Below are positions 1 through 12,103 of a stretch of DNA of 64,000 bases, piece after piece (the stretch's first letter is position 1; every line of letters starts with the position of its first letter). The DNA is from Unio delphinus. Taxonomy: Eukaryota; Mollusca; Bivalvia; Unionida; Unionidae. The stretch is from NCBI GenBank assembly GCA_029339505.1, contig JAQISU010000167.1, forward strand, positions 86,001-150,000, read 5' to 3'. Under the pieces are notes generated by a model. The model made no database searches and was not told where the DNA came from. It saw only the letters and a program-made list of their open reading frames with translations. Both the position numbers and the translations under genes were made by a program.

Positions 1-22
1 AGAGAGAGAGAGAGAGAGAGAG
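1..22. repeat. (GA)n microsatellite at window edge
   Basis: Uninterrupted AG dinucleotides run from the first base; the tract probably continues beyond the window. Confidence 0.95.
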
Positions 23-489
23 GTGTCAAATAAATAGCATATTACATATATATTTGCTGAGATATTAGTAATATTTTAGAACTTGAAATGTTTCAGTCAT
101 TGTGAAGAAAACAACTTTGAGAAACAAAATCTGGATACTACACAGACAAATCTGACTGTCAGTTACAGACATCTTTGTTTCAGCAAGCATTAAAATAGCT
201 TCACCATTAATGGAATTGTTCGAAATATGTTACTTGTCTCGTTTCCATGCAGTATATGTATACATTGTATGCATATTGCTGTTTTTTTAGAAATATTACT
301 CTGATAATATTATGAATTTCATTAGGAATCTTTGAGAACATTACTAAATCAACAACTACACATAGTTACTTCTTTTCTAGAGAGCAATGGGACAAACATT
401 TGTTCAGTTTTCATTTGTACTTAGAATTGGAACACAATTAAATGAAAAATAATAAACTAATAAATTTGAGGTATAACATTTTCTAAAGC

Positions 490-650
490 GAATGAATAAA
501 TGAATATACTTCATCTAGTGAATAACGAATATATTCAGCGATTGAATAATGGATATATTCAGCGAGTGAATAATGAACATATTTCAATTAGTGAATAACG
601 GATATATTTCATCAAGAGAATAAAGATTATATTCAGCGAATGATTAGGTG
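490..650. repeat. Degenerate ~30-bp minisatellite
   Basis: About five diverged units of roughly 30 bp carry the shared core GTGAATAAYGRATATATTCA. Units differ by substitutions and small indels, so the array is old. Confidence 0.75.
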
Positions 651-3600
651 GCACAGTAACGTTTAGTAACTTTCTTAACAAATTTTTTAATTTAAAGATA
701 TGGTGTGACCTTTTCAGCTATTATTTTTTATTTGTTAAAGATTTGGTTATATTTGTGAACTAGATGTTTTGCGCTTGTGTTGTTCTGGAAATTGCCGTCA
801 GGCATGTACACCTTACATAGTTGTTCTGCAGTATGATGATTGATATACCAATAGTGGGCTAGGAAAAAGAGCTTCCTTTAGCAGTAAATATGGGTTTGCG
901 GCAAGTAGAAACGGCTTCGATGACAACTATTTTCAATTGCATCAGCTCGTTTAGTACACACTGTTTTGAAACTTTTTCATCTAGTAAAAGGGCCTGTGTT
1001 TGCAATGTGAGCATCACATAGTGTCAAAATGTGCCTTTGGACATGCAAATTGCAGATATAAATTCGGGGTTGTGTCGCATAAATTTCTTCTGCTATGAAC
1101 TGCCATTGACGTCTGTGGTAAAGTGGATAATATTATTATGCTTTGTTTTAATACAGGTATCCAAAAATATGGACCTGTTTGACCTCACTTATGTATTTCA
1201 TTTTGGTATGATTTCTTTATGTACTAGGTCACTGGCATTACATTTGTTCGTACAAATGTGACCCTGACCTCTTATTTGAATAATGGTTATATAGTTCAAC
1301 TACTGATTTAAAAACTGTTTGCACGAGTACGTTTTCTATCCACGAGATGAAATATATACGTGATTCACGCGTAGAAATTTTCTTTTCACAATATGACCCA
1401 AGTATTCGCTAGCATAACAGAGTAAAGCAGCAGACGTTTTACCGGTTCCAGCACGATATCATCAGTTAACCTTTAATGTTCAGTCCGTGTTTTGTACATA
1501 TAAACATCCGTGCAGAGGCGATATTTATCGCTAATAATAAGCTCATATTCATTGGTATATTGACAGGCACTGTGAAAATGTAACATATTAAAAATATTAA
1601 TCATAATTTTGTATAGTGTCTAATCTTTCGAAGCTCTAAGCGCTTTACAACATCTATAATATGATTACACTACAGACCAATGATTCTTTTTTAAAAAAAC
1701 TTGAAATTAGAAAACATATAAACATGCTAAAAACATATGAGATACAAAACATTATTAGGTCTATATATCACTTCAGTAAATCAGCAACATTATTTCCCAA
1801 GGAACATACAAAAATGCACGGTCTTACATCAAAAGGAACATATATGTCATCTTAGATTCGAAATTAGAATGTAATTTTATTTTAAAGTCTGATATTTGAA
1901 ACAAATAAATAATTTTGCAAACCATTCTAGTTAACAATATTTACATATACAATAACATCTGTAGCAATTGAACTGAGATTTTTAGACCATAATTTTGTTC
2001 TTAGAATGATTATCTGCTACTAAAGGTTTTGATGGTATCCAATACGTGCATGCGCCATTTATATTCACTGCAAAGCTGATATTAAACGTGCGAACATGTA
2101 CACTTTATGTAGTTTATTACCTGGATATTTGAATTCTAACTGCACATAAATATCATCTTCCAACTACGCTAATTTTTCCTTTGTGTAGGTAATTCAAAGA
2201 GTTATAGAATGCTGTATATAATAATAACATTGAATCAAACGCTCAGTATTTGCGCCAGAGATATTGCTTTGCCGAGCGATGAGTGTGGAATTTTATACCT
2301 TAAAAGCATGATAAGGTATTTAACTATTTTTTAAAGACCCATGCGAATCAGAATATACAGTGCTTAAGATGGAGTTCCACTTGTATGAATGACACAGGAA
2401 TGTCACTTACAGCAGAGCGCATACATTTTGTATACCACACTTGCATTGTATTTTTTTTATAGCTCATATTGATTTATATATCATCGTGAAAGCTTAAACC
2501 AGTTATAGTAAAATCCACTGAGTGTTTAGTGGTTTATGTGGTCCGCTATTATCCTGTATAATGTAGTAACCGTGACTAATATTAGGCAATCAGGCATGAT
2601 GAGGGCTGTTGGAATTGGTCGAATCCATAGTGTAGTTCTCGTAGATTCACTTTTGGTGCATATTTTTGAATATAAATCAACCTTTTTCCCTATTGTTTTA
2701 TATAATTTTCGAATCTTGTTGAAAACTCATTATTTTTTTAAGTTTCAGAACTTATTTTCTTTCTCTGGCAAAAAATATGCATAAAAGGTCTGCGTATCAG
2801 GATAAAGGTCATTTGCGATGGATGAAGAATATGCTTTATATGCATTGCTGTTGGATAGGAAACTTTCACCTGATAAAAAACAATTTCAGTTAGAATCAAG
2901 GCTTTGCTGAGTGTCTGAAGCAAACATTTTGTTGTTTGTTGTTTTTTCGAGGGTGTAATTTTCTTAACTCGTATAGAAATCATCAGGAAATATTCGTTTC
3001 AAACTGATGAAATATAAATAAGAGTCGAAGTAAAAATGGCGATTTGTAAATACTGATGTAACTTTGAAACAACGAAACATTCAATATGAATTCCATGACT
3101 TTAAGCTACATTATAACATTTAGGTTAACACAGAAATAAGCTTAAATTATTTGGGCTATTAATGAATAGTCGTAGAAACAGCTGTGGTGATGGCAATACA
3201 CAGCGTCCTTATTAGGTATCTTGCGAAATATTGCAGGTAAAAATATAAGATATTAATATCCCCATGTCTCACAACCATATGATAAAGTTGGAACAGCAAT
3301 ATAATACGAAAACTTCAGTATTTTCATCTGTAAAGGTTAGAACATCATTATAATTAGAAAGATAAATTATTTTCACTTACGAATAACGACATACAAGAAA
3401 CAAAACGTTTCCATGACTATATTGTTTTTCCTTTATTTAGCCAAAGTTTGCAATGTTCATTCAATACTTGTAAGTATGGTAAAATATTATTCGTAAATAC
3501 ATATAAACTTTCATATATTCATTAAAGTGATTCCATTCAGAGAACATTTTTCTTTTCCTTTATATGACATCTTCCCCTGAAAAGTTGGCTTTGTTTTCAC

Positions 3601-4606
3601 AGATTTACTTTTATATGATAAATGTGTGAACAGAGTCACGGGACTCTTGTTAGCGATACATGCCAGCGATACTTGCTTTATTAACGGTATTTATCATGTA
3701 TTTACAGACACGATTTGTCCTTTACATTCAATGGGTTGAGTTTGTTCATATTCATTGTAATGCAAAAACCAAATGAATCAGCATATGTATTTTACTATGA
3801 CCAAAAACTATTGAATGTATTCTGTTTACATGGATTTAGTGACTTTAACATTCTTACCATAAGACCTTGTTTTGTTCCAAATGTTAAGTCGAGATGTATT
3901 CTCTACATAGCCGAATGATTCAAAAACGTGTATAGAAACAGAAAATAGCCACACGCTTAAACATATTTCTAACTAAAAGCACGAAAGATAGAATTAATTT
4001 TCTGCCTCAGTTTTTATGACTAAGTTATTGATTATTTAGCCATTTTGTTATGTTTAATCGATAATACTTTTAAAGGCTTTCTTAGTCCATTCAAAAGAAA
4101 AATGGCGGAATAGTTACTAAAATGTATACTTACTCATACTTTATCGTTACGCACTAAGCATATGACTTCCTCACACTATGATTCCAGAATAATTACCTTC
4201 TCTCAAATTTCGAGAATGAATTTAAATGTATCTGTGTCTGGTCACTAAACTTTATCAATTTGTTTTTTAATATCACTGATCCGTGAGCTTTTGTAGCATG
4301 TCTGAACATTATTCATTTTAATATCCTCTGTAAAAGCATTGCAAAAAGCATGCACATTATTCACGAAAATAAGAAATAATTAAAGCAAACATGTGACAAG
4401 GACATATGTGATAATTTTGACGTTTCCTGCACACTTGACCACTGGCAATTCTCTCAACGATGAGGAAGTGTCCTGGTGTAAGTGTCTTAAATTGGCTGGA
4501 CGTGCGATGTGACGAAAGAGCATTCTTGCGGGAGCGACAGGGTCAGATCGGATACGAACATACAGTGGAAAGGTAGGAAAGAAAATAAAATGAGTGAACA
4601 ATTATG

Positions 4607-4610
<4 letters not shown>
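651..4610. other. Gene-less AT-rich stretch
   Basis: I see no family-recognisable coding sequence on either strand. Short open frames exist (for example at 1,031, 1,661, 2,536 and 3,715) but they are compositionally AT-rich and have no motif, no splice context and no neighbour that supports them. It may be intron or intergenic DNA. Confidence 0.5.
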
Positions 4611-4641
<31 letters not shown>

Positions 4642-4655
4642 AGTCTATCTCTGTT

Positions 4656-4727
<72 letters not shown>

Positions 4728-4785
4728 ACTATCTATCTATCTATCTATCAATCTATCTATCTATCTATCATCATCATCATCATCG
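4611..4785. repeat. (CT)n(CTAT)n(CAT)n compound microsatellite
   Basis: A CT run grades into about thirty CTAT units with a few interruptions and ends in CAT repeats. The open frames across it are low-complexity artefacts of the 4-bp repeat. Confidence 0.97.
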
Positions 4786-5459
4786 TATTCTTTAACTTTA
4801 AATAATAATAAATCGAAACCAATCTCATCAAGAAGTGTGTCTGTTACAACCTGCTTGTAGTGTCTGTTATGCCTACAGGTACTAAAAATAAATCTTACTC
4901 TTTTCGTTGTAGTCGGTCGACATAAACTAAAGCAAAATAAGAAATTAATTTAAATAAATTATTAATGACAGACACTCAGTTATTGTATATGTGAACATGG
5001 GGAGTCTTGAAATCTTTACAACATCGTATATCACTCGTTCGTTTTAAATCGTCATACGCTCTGCTTTCACTAGTACTAAGAGTTCTTGATATCATGCATA
5101 ATTAAAACCAATTTTACGTGGTTGCCTAATGCATGGCAGATTAGTTTTGCATATACTTGCCAAATAGATCCGAAATGTGAACTCATCATAATAAGATACA
5201 CAAATACAAAGGTGTCAGGTGTTGTGCAATATGTATCCCAGTTTTACAAATCATCTTCCATAACTTTTGTCAAACTTGAATAAAGAACTCTTGGATTTTA
5301 ATTGAGTAATATAATTTTTGCAAGAATAGAAGAAAGAGAATTTTTTTTTCATTTATGTGAGATTGAGTCACTACATTCTCAAATTAGTTCATTTCAGCAA
5401 TGGCTGCAAAATCTAATTCTCAGTGTTATGTTTTTAAAGGGCACCTAAAACACGTCGAC

Positions 5460-5505
<46 letters not shown>

Positions 5506-5689
5506 AAATGCTTTCTTTATAGAGGGTGACGCATTAATCAAGGACTATTCTCCATTGAGGCCCTCTTAATGAGAGTATAACAAATGTATTTCGCATGAAG
5601 ATCGCAATAATCAGTGCTTATGTTAGCATGTTTAGTATTAAAATACTAAATTCCATTGTATATTAGAAACACGTGCATGCTTATGATAT

Positions 5690-7970
5690 CTCTTCTTAAA
5701 TACTCTAATATTTTCAGCCGATTTTACATGTAGTGGAAGCTTATTCCACAGAACTGTACCAGAGTACTGAAAACTCTTTTTGAATTGTTCTATTCATGGT
5801 TTTAGCACTAGAAGGTTTCCATGTGATATTGATCTCAACTAGTATTTTGCTGAAAAAAGGCCTGAATAAGTCCTGAAGATGCTCTGGTGCAGTTCCATGT
5901 AGACATTTTTATAAAAGTTTGTTTGTTTGATTAGGATTTTTAACGTAGCTTTAACAATTTTTCAGTCATATCGCTACGATGTCTCCAGTGAGGCAGTTTA
6001 TAGTGATGTCTAGCACTGAGACATCATGCCGCAGACATGTAGCATGATGTCTCACCCAGTCACATTATCCTGACACCAGGCCGACCAGTCGTAACACTAA
6101 CCTCTTAATGCTGAGCGTCAAGCGAGGCAGCTGTTAATACCATTTTTGTACGTCTTTGGTATGACTCGGCCGGGGATCGAACCGACGACCTCCCGCTTCC
6201 GGGGCGGACGCTCTAACCACTAGGCCACCGGAGCGGTTTTTATAAAAGAACTGCCTTGTGAAAAAAGCCTTTCACAAGGCTTTTATAAAAGAACTGCCTT
6301 GTGAAAATCTATCCTGTCATATATTGTAAACCATTTGAGTTCTTTAAATAATGCTTTTCAGGGATGATCTACAGATGTATCTAAAATTACACGTGCTTCT
6401 CGTTTCTGGAGTTTATAAATCATGTCAAACGTAGATTTAGAACAGTTTCCCCATACATTAGAACAGTAATACATTGCTGGAAGAATATATGACTTGTAGT
6501 GTAGATTGCGAGATTCCATAGGTAAATATTTCTTGATTCTGCTGAGAAGGGCTATTTTGGATGACAGTGTTTTACACTGCTTTATCAATATGGTCATTCC
6601 ATAATAAATTATTATCTATGGACACACCTACAAGCCGTTAATGTTTGACATTTTCCAATGGATGATTATTTATTGCAAGAGATAGTTTTGGGTTCCCTAA
6701 CTTTTGTAGATTTTGTGCCTTCCCCAGAATCATACATTTTGTTTTACCTTCGTTAATTACCATCCTATTGTGTTGTGCCCAGTTTTGGACTCTAATAAGG
6801 TCTGAGTTTAATCTTGTTTGGATAACTTCAGTATCAGAACTAGATGTATACAAGGTTGCATCATCTGCAAACAAATCTGTATTTGTAGATTCATTATTTA
6901 ATGGTAAATCATTGATATGGATAAGGAAGAGGAGAGGGCCCATAACTAAGCCTTGATGGACTCCTGAATGAATAGTGCGAGTTTGAGAGCTAATACTGCC
7001 AATGCTTACTTGTTGATGCCTTTGATTTAGGTATGATCTAAACCAGTTTAAAGAAGGATTGTCAAAGCTGTAACAGTTCAACCTTTGCAGCAAAATTTCA
7101 TGAGCAGCATGATCAAAAGCATTCTTGAAGTCAAGGAAAACAATCCCAGTCATATGTCCATTATCCATTTCCTTCAGCCAAAGATCAATTCATTTGGTAA
7201 GTTTTGTTTGGTATGAGTAGTACTTTCTAAATCCTGATTGTGCTTTATAAAATAGTGAGTTTGTTTCAAAACATTATAGACCTGAATGACTACATGCTTT
7301 TCAAACAGTTTTGACAATACAGGTAGAATTGATATTGGTCTGTAATTTCCTGGATCCTTCTTTTCTCCTTTCTTAAAGACAGGTTTATCGTTTGCACATC
7401 TCAGTGTTTCAGGAAAATTGCCACTCATTATACTTAAATTTATGATATGCGTTAGTGACTTTGTTATTACTGGTGCAGCAATTTTAAGTATTTGTGGACC
7501 AATACCATCCAATCCAAAAGATTTATTAATATTCAACTTAATTAGCATATCAAAAACAGCTTCACTAACATCAGCTATTGAAAAATAATTATCTTCAGGA
7601 ATCTCAGCTCTTGTAAATAACTGTATAGCATCAAGTTCAATTGGGATGTTAGTCTGGTTCTGAATACTGTTGCTAGAGATTCTTATGAAGAAATTGTTGA
7701 ACATTTATACAATGTCTTGTACAGATGTTGCTATATCATCATTTTGCTGAAGTCTAGGGGGAAGACAACTGTTCTTGGGTGGGTTAAGCTATTTTAGATG
7801 CTTCCACAATGTTTTGGTACTTTTACTTTCATTAATGGCCTGTTTATAGTAGTTCTCTTTTGCCTTATCAATCAGGTGCTTAGTTTTATTCCTCGACTTT
7901 TTATAGCTTTTCGTGTCTATTTTCTTGTGGAAATTATCTCTTAGATGCCTAGCCTCATTGATCTCAGGGG
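5690..7970 (-). pseudogene. LINE reverse transcriptase ORF, broken
   Basis: Two long blocks in different frames (6,638-7,168 and 7,174-7,704) join into one RT. The first carries the finger motif NYRPISILPVLSKLFEK; the second has the palm FLDFKNAFD (motif A), HQGLVMGPLLF (motif B) and the catalytic LFADDATLY (motif C). A normal copy would have QGS where this one has QGL. The block at 6,358-6,597 is a further frame-shifted continuation. Beyond the inserted SINE, at 5,700-5,790, the usual C-terminal 'SGTVLWNKLP' element is visible. Upstream, at 7,750-7,970, is the lysine-rich linker to the endonuclease. At least three frameshifts and several stops make it non-functional. It would copy LINE RNA at a nicked target. 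Confidence 0.88.
5918..6236 (-). mobile_element. tRNA-derived SINE with 12-bp target duplication
   Basis: On the minus strand the head (about 6,150-6,236) folds like a tRNA, with an A box near TGGCCTAGTGGTTAGAGC and a B box GGTTCGATCCC. The body continues leftward to a short AT-rich tail. It is flanked by perfect copies of TTTTTATAAAAG at 5,906-5,917 and 6,237-6,248, the signature of LINE-machinery insertion. The same family recurs at 56.7-57.0 kb and 61.9-62.2 kb and as a head fragment at 51.07 kb. It sits inside the LINE copy, so it is younger than that LINE. Confidence 0.9.
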
Positions 7971-8334
7971 TATCTCATTCAGTTTAGGGAGGATGTGTTG
8001 AATATTTAGGTTGAATACATGCAGACCTCTTTTGAGATGCCCAAAGACATGACAATGTTGATCAGATGATTGAGTGTCAGACAAGGCAATATTTTTTTAC
8101 ATTGCATTGATTGATTACATAAACACATGAAGAAGATAGCATACAAGATTCATCTGTCATACAATAACCACATGTAGTGGATACAGGAAAATATTTAATA
8201 TGAGACTGATTTACATGCATGCAAGAAGACATTGATATATTAGATATTTGGGGAGCCTCAAAGGGAGAAGTAACTTGAACAGTATCGCAAAGATGATTAA
8301 AGTTAATAAACTGCACTTTGTACATAAATCTGAT

Positions 8335-9020
8335 AGTAAATGAAACCTGTTTACATAATTATAAATATAATTATAATTATTATTACTGCGTATATGTCGA
8401 TTCTTGAAATACTGGTGACATTATTTGAAATAAAAAATGCATTTAATTATACAAACGCAACCCCATGCATATATTGTTAATTAGGAACAAAGATATTAAG
8501 CAGCAATATTCCTAGTAAGTGAAATTAAATAAAACCTGGAGTTTTAAAAACCCTATATGAGAACAACTGCAGTTACTTTCACGTATCGTTGTTTCATGGT
8601 GGGGTCAATAGAGACACATCATTTCGTGCATCTCGCTTGACCAACATGTAACAACTGTAATTGTATGATTCCATAAATCTTAATTGGAAGGATGTTAAAT
8701 GATGTTATACATGTTTCTATAGAAACGTATCTGTACTTAGAACATATATTTTAGCAAGGTTCTAAGACATAGGTCTCCATTCAGATGGTTATTATGAAAA
8801 CATTATTTAAAGCGCAGTTTGCCTTTTAGGATTTCTTATTTTTGTCGATGGAGGTGGTTCGAATTGTTTAAATTTTTTCCCCTAGGATTGTGGGTTCTGT
8901 ATGAGTTGTGTGATTATAATCTTATAATTATTTACCGGACCTGAGGAAATTTTTGTGTGTCTGTAACGGCGCCATCATTATCAGAAATGGTCATTAATTT
9001 GATGTCTAATGATAAGAATA
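8335..9020. other. Gene-less AT-rich stretch
   Basis: No coding motif or repeat signature is recognised between the LINE and the LTR-like sequence. Confidence 0.5.
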
Positions 9021-9021
9021 T

Positions 9022-9588
9022 TCTTACGGGTTTAGGCTTTAATAAACGGTAACAAAGAAAGAGTAAAGAACAACAAGATTTGTTAAATGTAACAATAATT
9101 TATTTCCCTGGGAAAATAAATTGTAGACATGTAAAAATATCTTACAAGTTTAAGAATCAAATCCAAAAGTAATCCAGGAATAATCCACGAATTTTAAATT
9201 ACAAAAGTTCTTTAATGAAATTCTCTAATAGATATAGTCCAGTCGTAAAATGCAATACGAAAGACGATGACGTATGCTGAAATCTGTTTTGTGTTTATAT
9301 ATGGTTTCTCGTAGAATTACAAGATTTATAACTAAAGTGTTGAAATCACAATAAGATTTTGAGAAACTGTCTTCGTATAGGACGCCTGTATGATCACATC
9401 AAACATTTTTAGATATATAAATTAATCCTTTAAAATCACAACTGAAGAATTGTTAACATGGATTCAAAAACTGGCTACAACAGAAGAAAATGACTTAATT
9501 TTATGTGTAAAAGCCCAATACTAACTATATTTCACTAAAACTTATATCGTATCGTATTCTATGTAATACGCAGTGTTGAAAAAATTCT
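9022..9588 (-). mobile_element. Diverged LTR remnant (gypsy-type)
   Basis: The sequence from TTACGGGTTTAGGC onward parallels, in the same order, the LTRs at 30.6 kb and 63.2 kb: AATAA..CAGTAACA, ACAAGNTTGT, a 'CTTAC..TTTAAGAATCAA' block and 'AATCCA..AATAATCCAC'. Identity falls away after about 9,260. The right edge abuts a truncated integrase gene, so the LTR or a later deletion probably removed the start of that gene. No target duplication was found. Confidence 0.6.
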
Positions 9589-10166
9589 AATGGCTGAATA
9601 TACTGCAGGTTGATCCTGATAAAGAATTTCAACGCGATATATCATCAACGATGAAACAACATAACACCGCTATCAGACGAGGACATACTACAATTCATCG
9701 CGATCATGCAATCGTCGAGCGGTTTAGTCGAACGTGTGCAGACAGGTTATTTTGATATCAATACGCGAGAGAATTCATTGAAGATAAACGATCACGTGAA
9801 TGGTTAGTAAGATTACCCGGTGTGATAACCGCGCTCAATAATGAAATTACGATCAATATGAAGCCTGTTACTGCGATTACAAAATATATATATAAAAGTA
9901 CCCAAGCGTGATTTATCAACGCAGCCAGTATTAAGTAACGTCACAGTGAGAAATTTATATGAACTTGGTAAACTTGAAGGTGGTAAAAGAGATCAACCGA
10001 TCCTTCCTGGAGTGCAACCGTACATAATATATCCAGCGTTGTCACGTCTAAAAATAGACCAGAAATCTATAGATTAGATTCAACTGCTCCTAAGCCTGGA
10101 TTTACAAGTGAAAAATTACAGGTTATTCCCGATGATACTCAATTACCACCGCGAGATCTTAACTAG
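9588..10166 (+). pseudogene. Polinton/Maverick DDE integrase, C-terminal part
   Basis: Readable from WLNILQVDP onward. The second catalytic Asp is in VDPDKEF and the catalytic Glu in HRDHAIVERF, separated by exactly the D-35-E spacing of retroviral-type (rve) integrases. Downstream are the conserved 'SREWLVRLPGV' and 'ALNNE' segments and a C-terminal domain ending VIPDDTQLPPRDLN and a stop. The N-terminal half, with the zinc finger and first Asp, is missing, replaced by LTR-like sequence. An in-frame TGA follows DRLF and at least two frameshifts occur at about 9,905-10,060. Integrases of this sort insert Polintons into host DNA. It converges on the helicase gene with a gap of about 10 bp. Confidence 0.85.
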
Positions 10167-10176
10167 CTTTGTGATT

Positions 10177-10985
10177 TCAATTACATTTAAGGCAAGTCAA
10201 CGGTACATTATTTTGGGTATGACCTCGACTATTATTTTTTTCTATCCATGATAAATTGTTGTGGATCTTTACCCGACGTTAACATTATACAATTACAGCT
10301 CACGCAATGGTTATTTTGTTGTTGTTTTCATTTGAAAATAAATTCAACGTCGAGATCAAATTCTCTATTAATAATTTTTGTCTCTGTGTTTATACCTGGT
10401 TAGTTTTTTTTTTCTTATCGTGGTATCATTGATTATATCAACGATATGTTTGCTGTTGTTGAAATGGACATAAACTCTTCGGAGTTGATTTATTCTTTTT
10501 ACTAGAGATACCGCTAAATAAATTAAATTCGATCATTATATGAAATCATCGATGATCCAAGCAATTGTATCGCTGATAGTCAATCCTTTAGATGAATAAA
10601 TCCTCATTGCGTATCCTAACCTCCATGGATAATTTTCAATTTGTATTGCATCTGTCACAGCTGTGATATCAGCCCGCACAGTATCATTAAATACGAGTTT
10701 TTGTTGTTCTGACGTCCCAGGAATGTCAACGTTGATGTTCTGTCGTCGTGTATCAGCAGGTCTATAATCAATGGAACTTTCCACGTTGGATATTTTTCTT
10801 CATGTAAATCAAATAATTAATCTCGCCTATTATTGTGTCGCCGGATTTGTTTTCCTCTGTCGTTAATATTATCTACAACGGTTGAAAAAGAACACCTTGT
10901 TTAATCCTACTTGTTGAATCAAACAACGCGATATAATTTTATGTTGCCTTGTCGAGTTTAACCATTCAAGAAACATTACTCGTGT
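10177..10985 (-). pseudogene. Superfamily-1 helicase C-terminus with HNH-like tail
   Basis: The open part (10,536-10,784) ends in WRLGYAMRIYSSKGLTISD, matching the motif V region of Pif1/RecD-like SF1 helicases (usual form aYAxTIHxSQGLT). After a stop the next block reads NLIYLAVSLVKRI, a motif VI (YVALSR) in which the arginine finger is lost. Further on is a Cys-rich module: HCVSC, then QFIMDR, GHTQNNV and TCLKCN before the stop at 10,177. The CxxC..DR..GH..N..CxxC pattern is that of HNH-type endonucleases. Stops and a frameshift separate the parts. The helicase start is not seen: the 2,943-bp duplication begins at 10,988. I infer one helicase-nuclease protein used in element replication. 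Confidence 0.65.
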
Positions 10986-11186
10986 TTAATTTACCTTGTT
11001 AGTCTTGAAATACAATTTTATCGCGCAATGCATCTACCAGGTTTAAATTTTCAGAGATTGCGTTGTCGAGAATTTTTTTTTACAATCTCGAGTGAAACTT
11101 CACCAGTGGTTTATCCTCGTGAGAGAGATCTTCCCCATATATCTACCATTATACATTTAAAAATTCTTTAAAAAGTTATCGCTTCT

Positions 11187-11579
11187 TTATTCATGTACAA
11201 TTTTATGAGGCGGTGCGGTCGATGATGATATAGTTTCGAGGACATTAATAAACTTTTGACCGCATATCAAAGGATCGGTCATTGTCTTTGTTGGCAACGT
11301 TGAATACCAAATCGGTACTTTGTAAGGTAATCGCGCCATAAATTTTAGAAATTCTTTAGGCGGTGCTAGCCTGTAAGAGTCAAAATAAATAATTCCACGT
11401 TGATACATTGCGTATGCGACACAATGAGTTCCAGGTCCAGTGTTATTATCGTGATTAATAATACTGGTTTCAGTATTGGATGGTTGTTGTGGTAAGGGTA
11501 ATTGATCTCTCATAAAAACACATTTGAAATATTTTATATAATGATTTTTGGCAGCATCGATTTAATCAATATTTGACAT
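11187..11579 (-). pseudogene. Adenain-like cysteine protease, copy 1
   Basis: The frame carries NTGPGTHCVAY, the His region of adenovirus/Polinton maturation proteases (usually THW), then IIYFDSYRLAPPKEF with the acidic residue, then PLICGQ with the nucleophilic Cys. The Gln that forms the oxyanion hole just before the Cys block in the family is not evident (the segment reads LPTKTMTD). The likely start is MSNID at 11,579, followed by an in-frame TAA at codon 6, so only the 108-codon part from 11,513 is open. Copy 1 stops after PPHKIVHE, ten residues earlier than copy 2. The product would process capsid precursors. It lies 5 bp downstream of the membrane-peptide gene. Confidence 0.85.
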
Positions 11580-11584
11580 CGGGG

Positions 11585-11824
11585 TTATGAATAAATGCTT
11601 CCTGGGAATATCAGGCCGGCTCTGTATGGTGTGAAACGACTCCTTTGTAGTCTCAGACCCTTTCCCTTTGTTGTATAACCCTGCCCAGTAGCTTTTTTCA
11701 ATACCATTCCAGCAGAGGTTCCAACAGCACCTAACGCGGAAGTCTTAGCTACCGCAGCAGTGGCGGCAGCAATCAGCGCAGGAATCGTGGCTAACAGAGG
11801 AAATGTTCCACCTGATTTGCCCAT
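11585..11824 (-). CDS. Small hydrophobic/basic capsid peptide, copy 1 (pX/pVI-like)
   Basis: An intact 79-codon frame. It opens MGKSGGTFPLLATIP, continues as an Ala-rich hydrophobic segment (residues 8-45) and ends basic with GKGLRLQRSRF. Polintons and adintoviruses carry such short Gly/Ala-rich proteins between MCP and protease; by analogy with the small adenovirus core and membrane-lytic peptides they are thought to bind nucleic acid or membranes. It is the only undamaged frame of the module. Copy 2 differs by two residues. Function is inferred from position and composition. Because neighbouring genes are dead, its openness may just reflect its short length. Confidence 0.7.
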   Translation of the reverse strand: MGKSGGTFPLLATIPALIAAATAAVAKTSALGAVGTSAGMVLKKATGQGYTTKGKGLRLQRSRFTPYRAGLIFPGSIYS

Positions 11825-12103
11825 ATCTTTAACCGCGGACGGAGCAAAATTAAGTTAAACACCGGTTTTTTAGTTTAAAGCTTAATTAAAATGATTAAGT
11901 TGGATTTTAGTCAATGATGTTTTATTTGGCCCGCCGTTAGAGGTCTGATCATGTTTTTAGGTTATATTTGCCCCGCATGATACTCGCGTTTTTCGATTGC
12001 AATATCTTTGCATTACCTTCACTCAAGGTGACATTAACATGATTATATGACATTTAATTTAATATGAGGTCGATCTAATTGTCTACATGCTTTTGGAAAA
12101 CAT
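11825..12103. other. Spacer between MCP and membrane-peptide genes, copy 1
   Basis: About 280 bp with no recognisable gene. It contains TTTAAAGCTTAATTAAAATG-like AT-rich sequence that could hold a viral promoter, but nothing specific is identifiable. It is repeated at 14,768-15,046. Confidence 0.4.

Larger units (their letters stand above)
5461..8330 (-). mobile_element. Non-LTR retrotransposon (LINE), Jockey/CR1-like
   Basis: On the minus strand the order is endonuclease-RT linker (about 7,705-8,330), reverse transcriptase (6,300-7,704), a C-terminal block (5,690-5,800) and a 3' tail of ATT repeats at 5,461-5,503. A 3' microsatellite tail is typical of CR1/Jockey-type LINEs. A SINE (5,918-6,236) is inserted near the 3' end and splits the C-terminal block from the RT. 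No endonuclease domain is recognisable, so the copy looks 5'-truncated or decayed upstream of about 8.3 kb. The clade is my inference from RT motifs. Confidence 0.85.

Noticed and set aside
4509..4805. Open frames of Tyr/Ser/Leu/Ile repeats
   Set aside because: They are translations of the CTAT microsatellite. The frames at 18.4, 28.6, 30.1, 35.8, 47.5, 58.1 and 58.9 kb are rejected for the same reason.
6150..6236. A tRNA gene on the minus strand
   Set aside because: The A and B boxes belong to a SINE head with a 3' body and target duplications, so it is not a stand-alone tRNA gene. The same applies to the head at 42,530.
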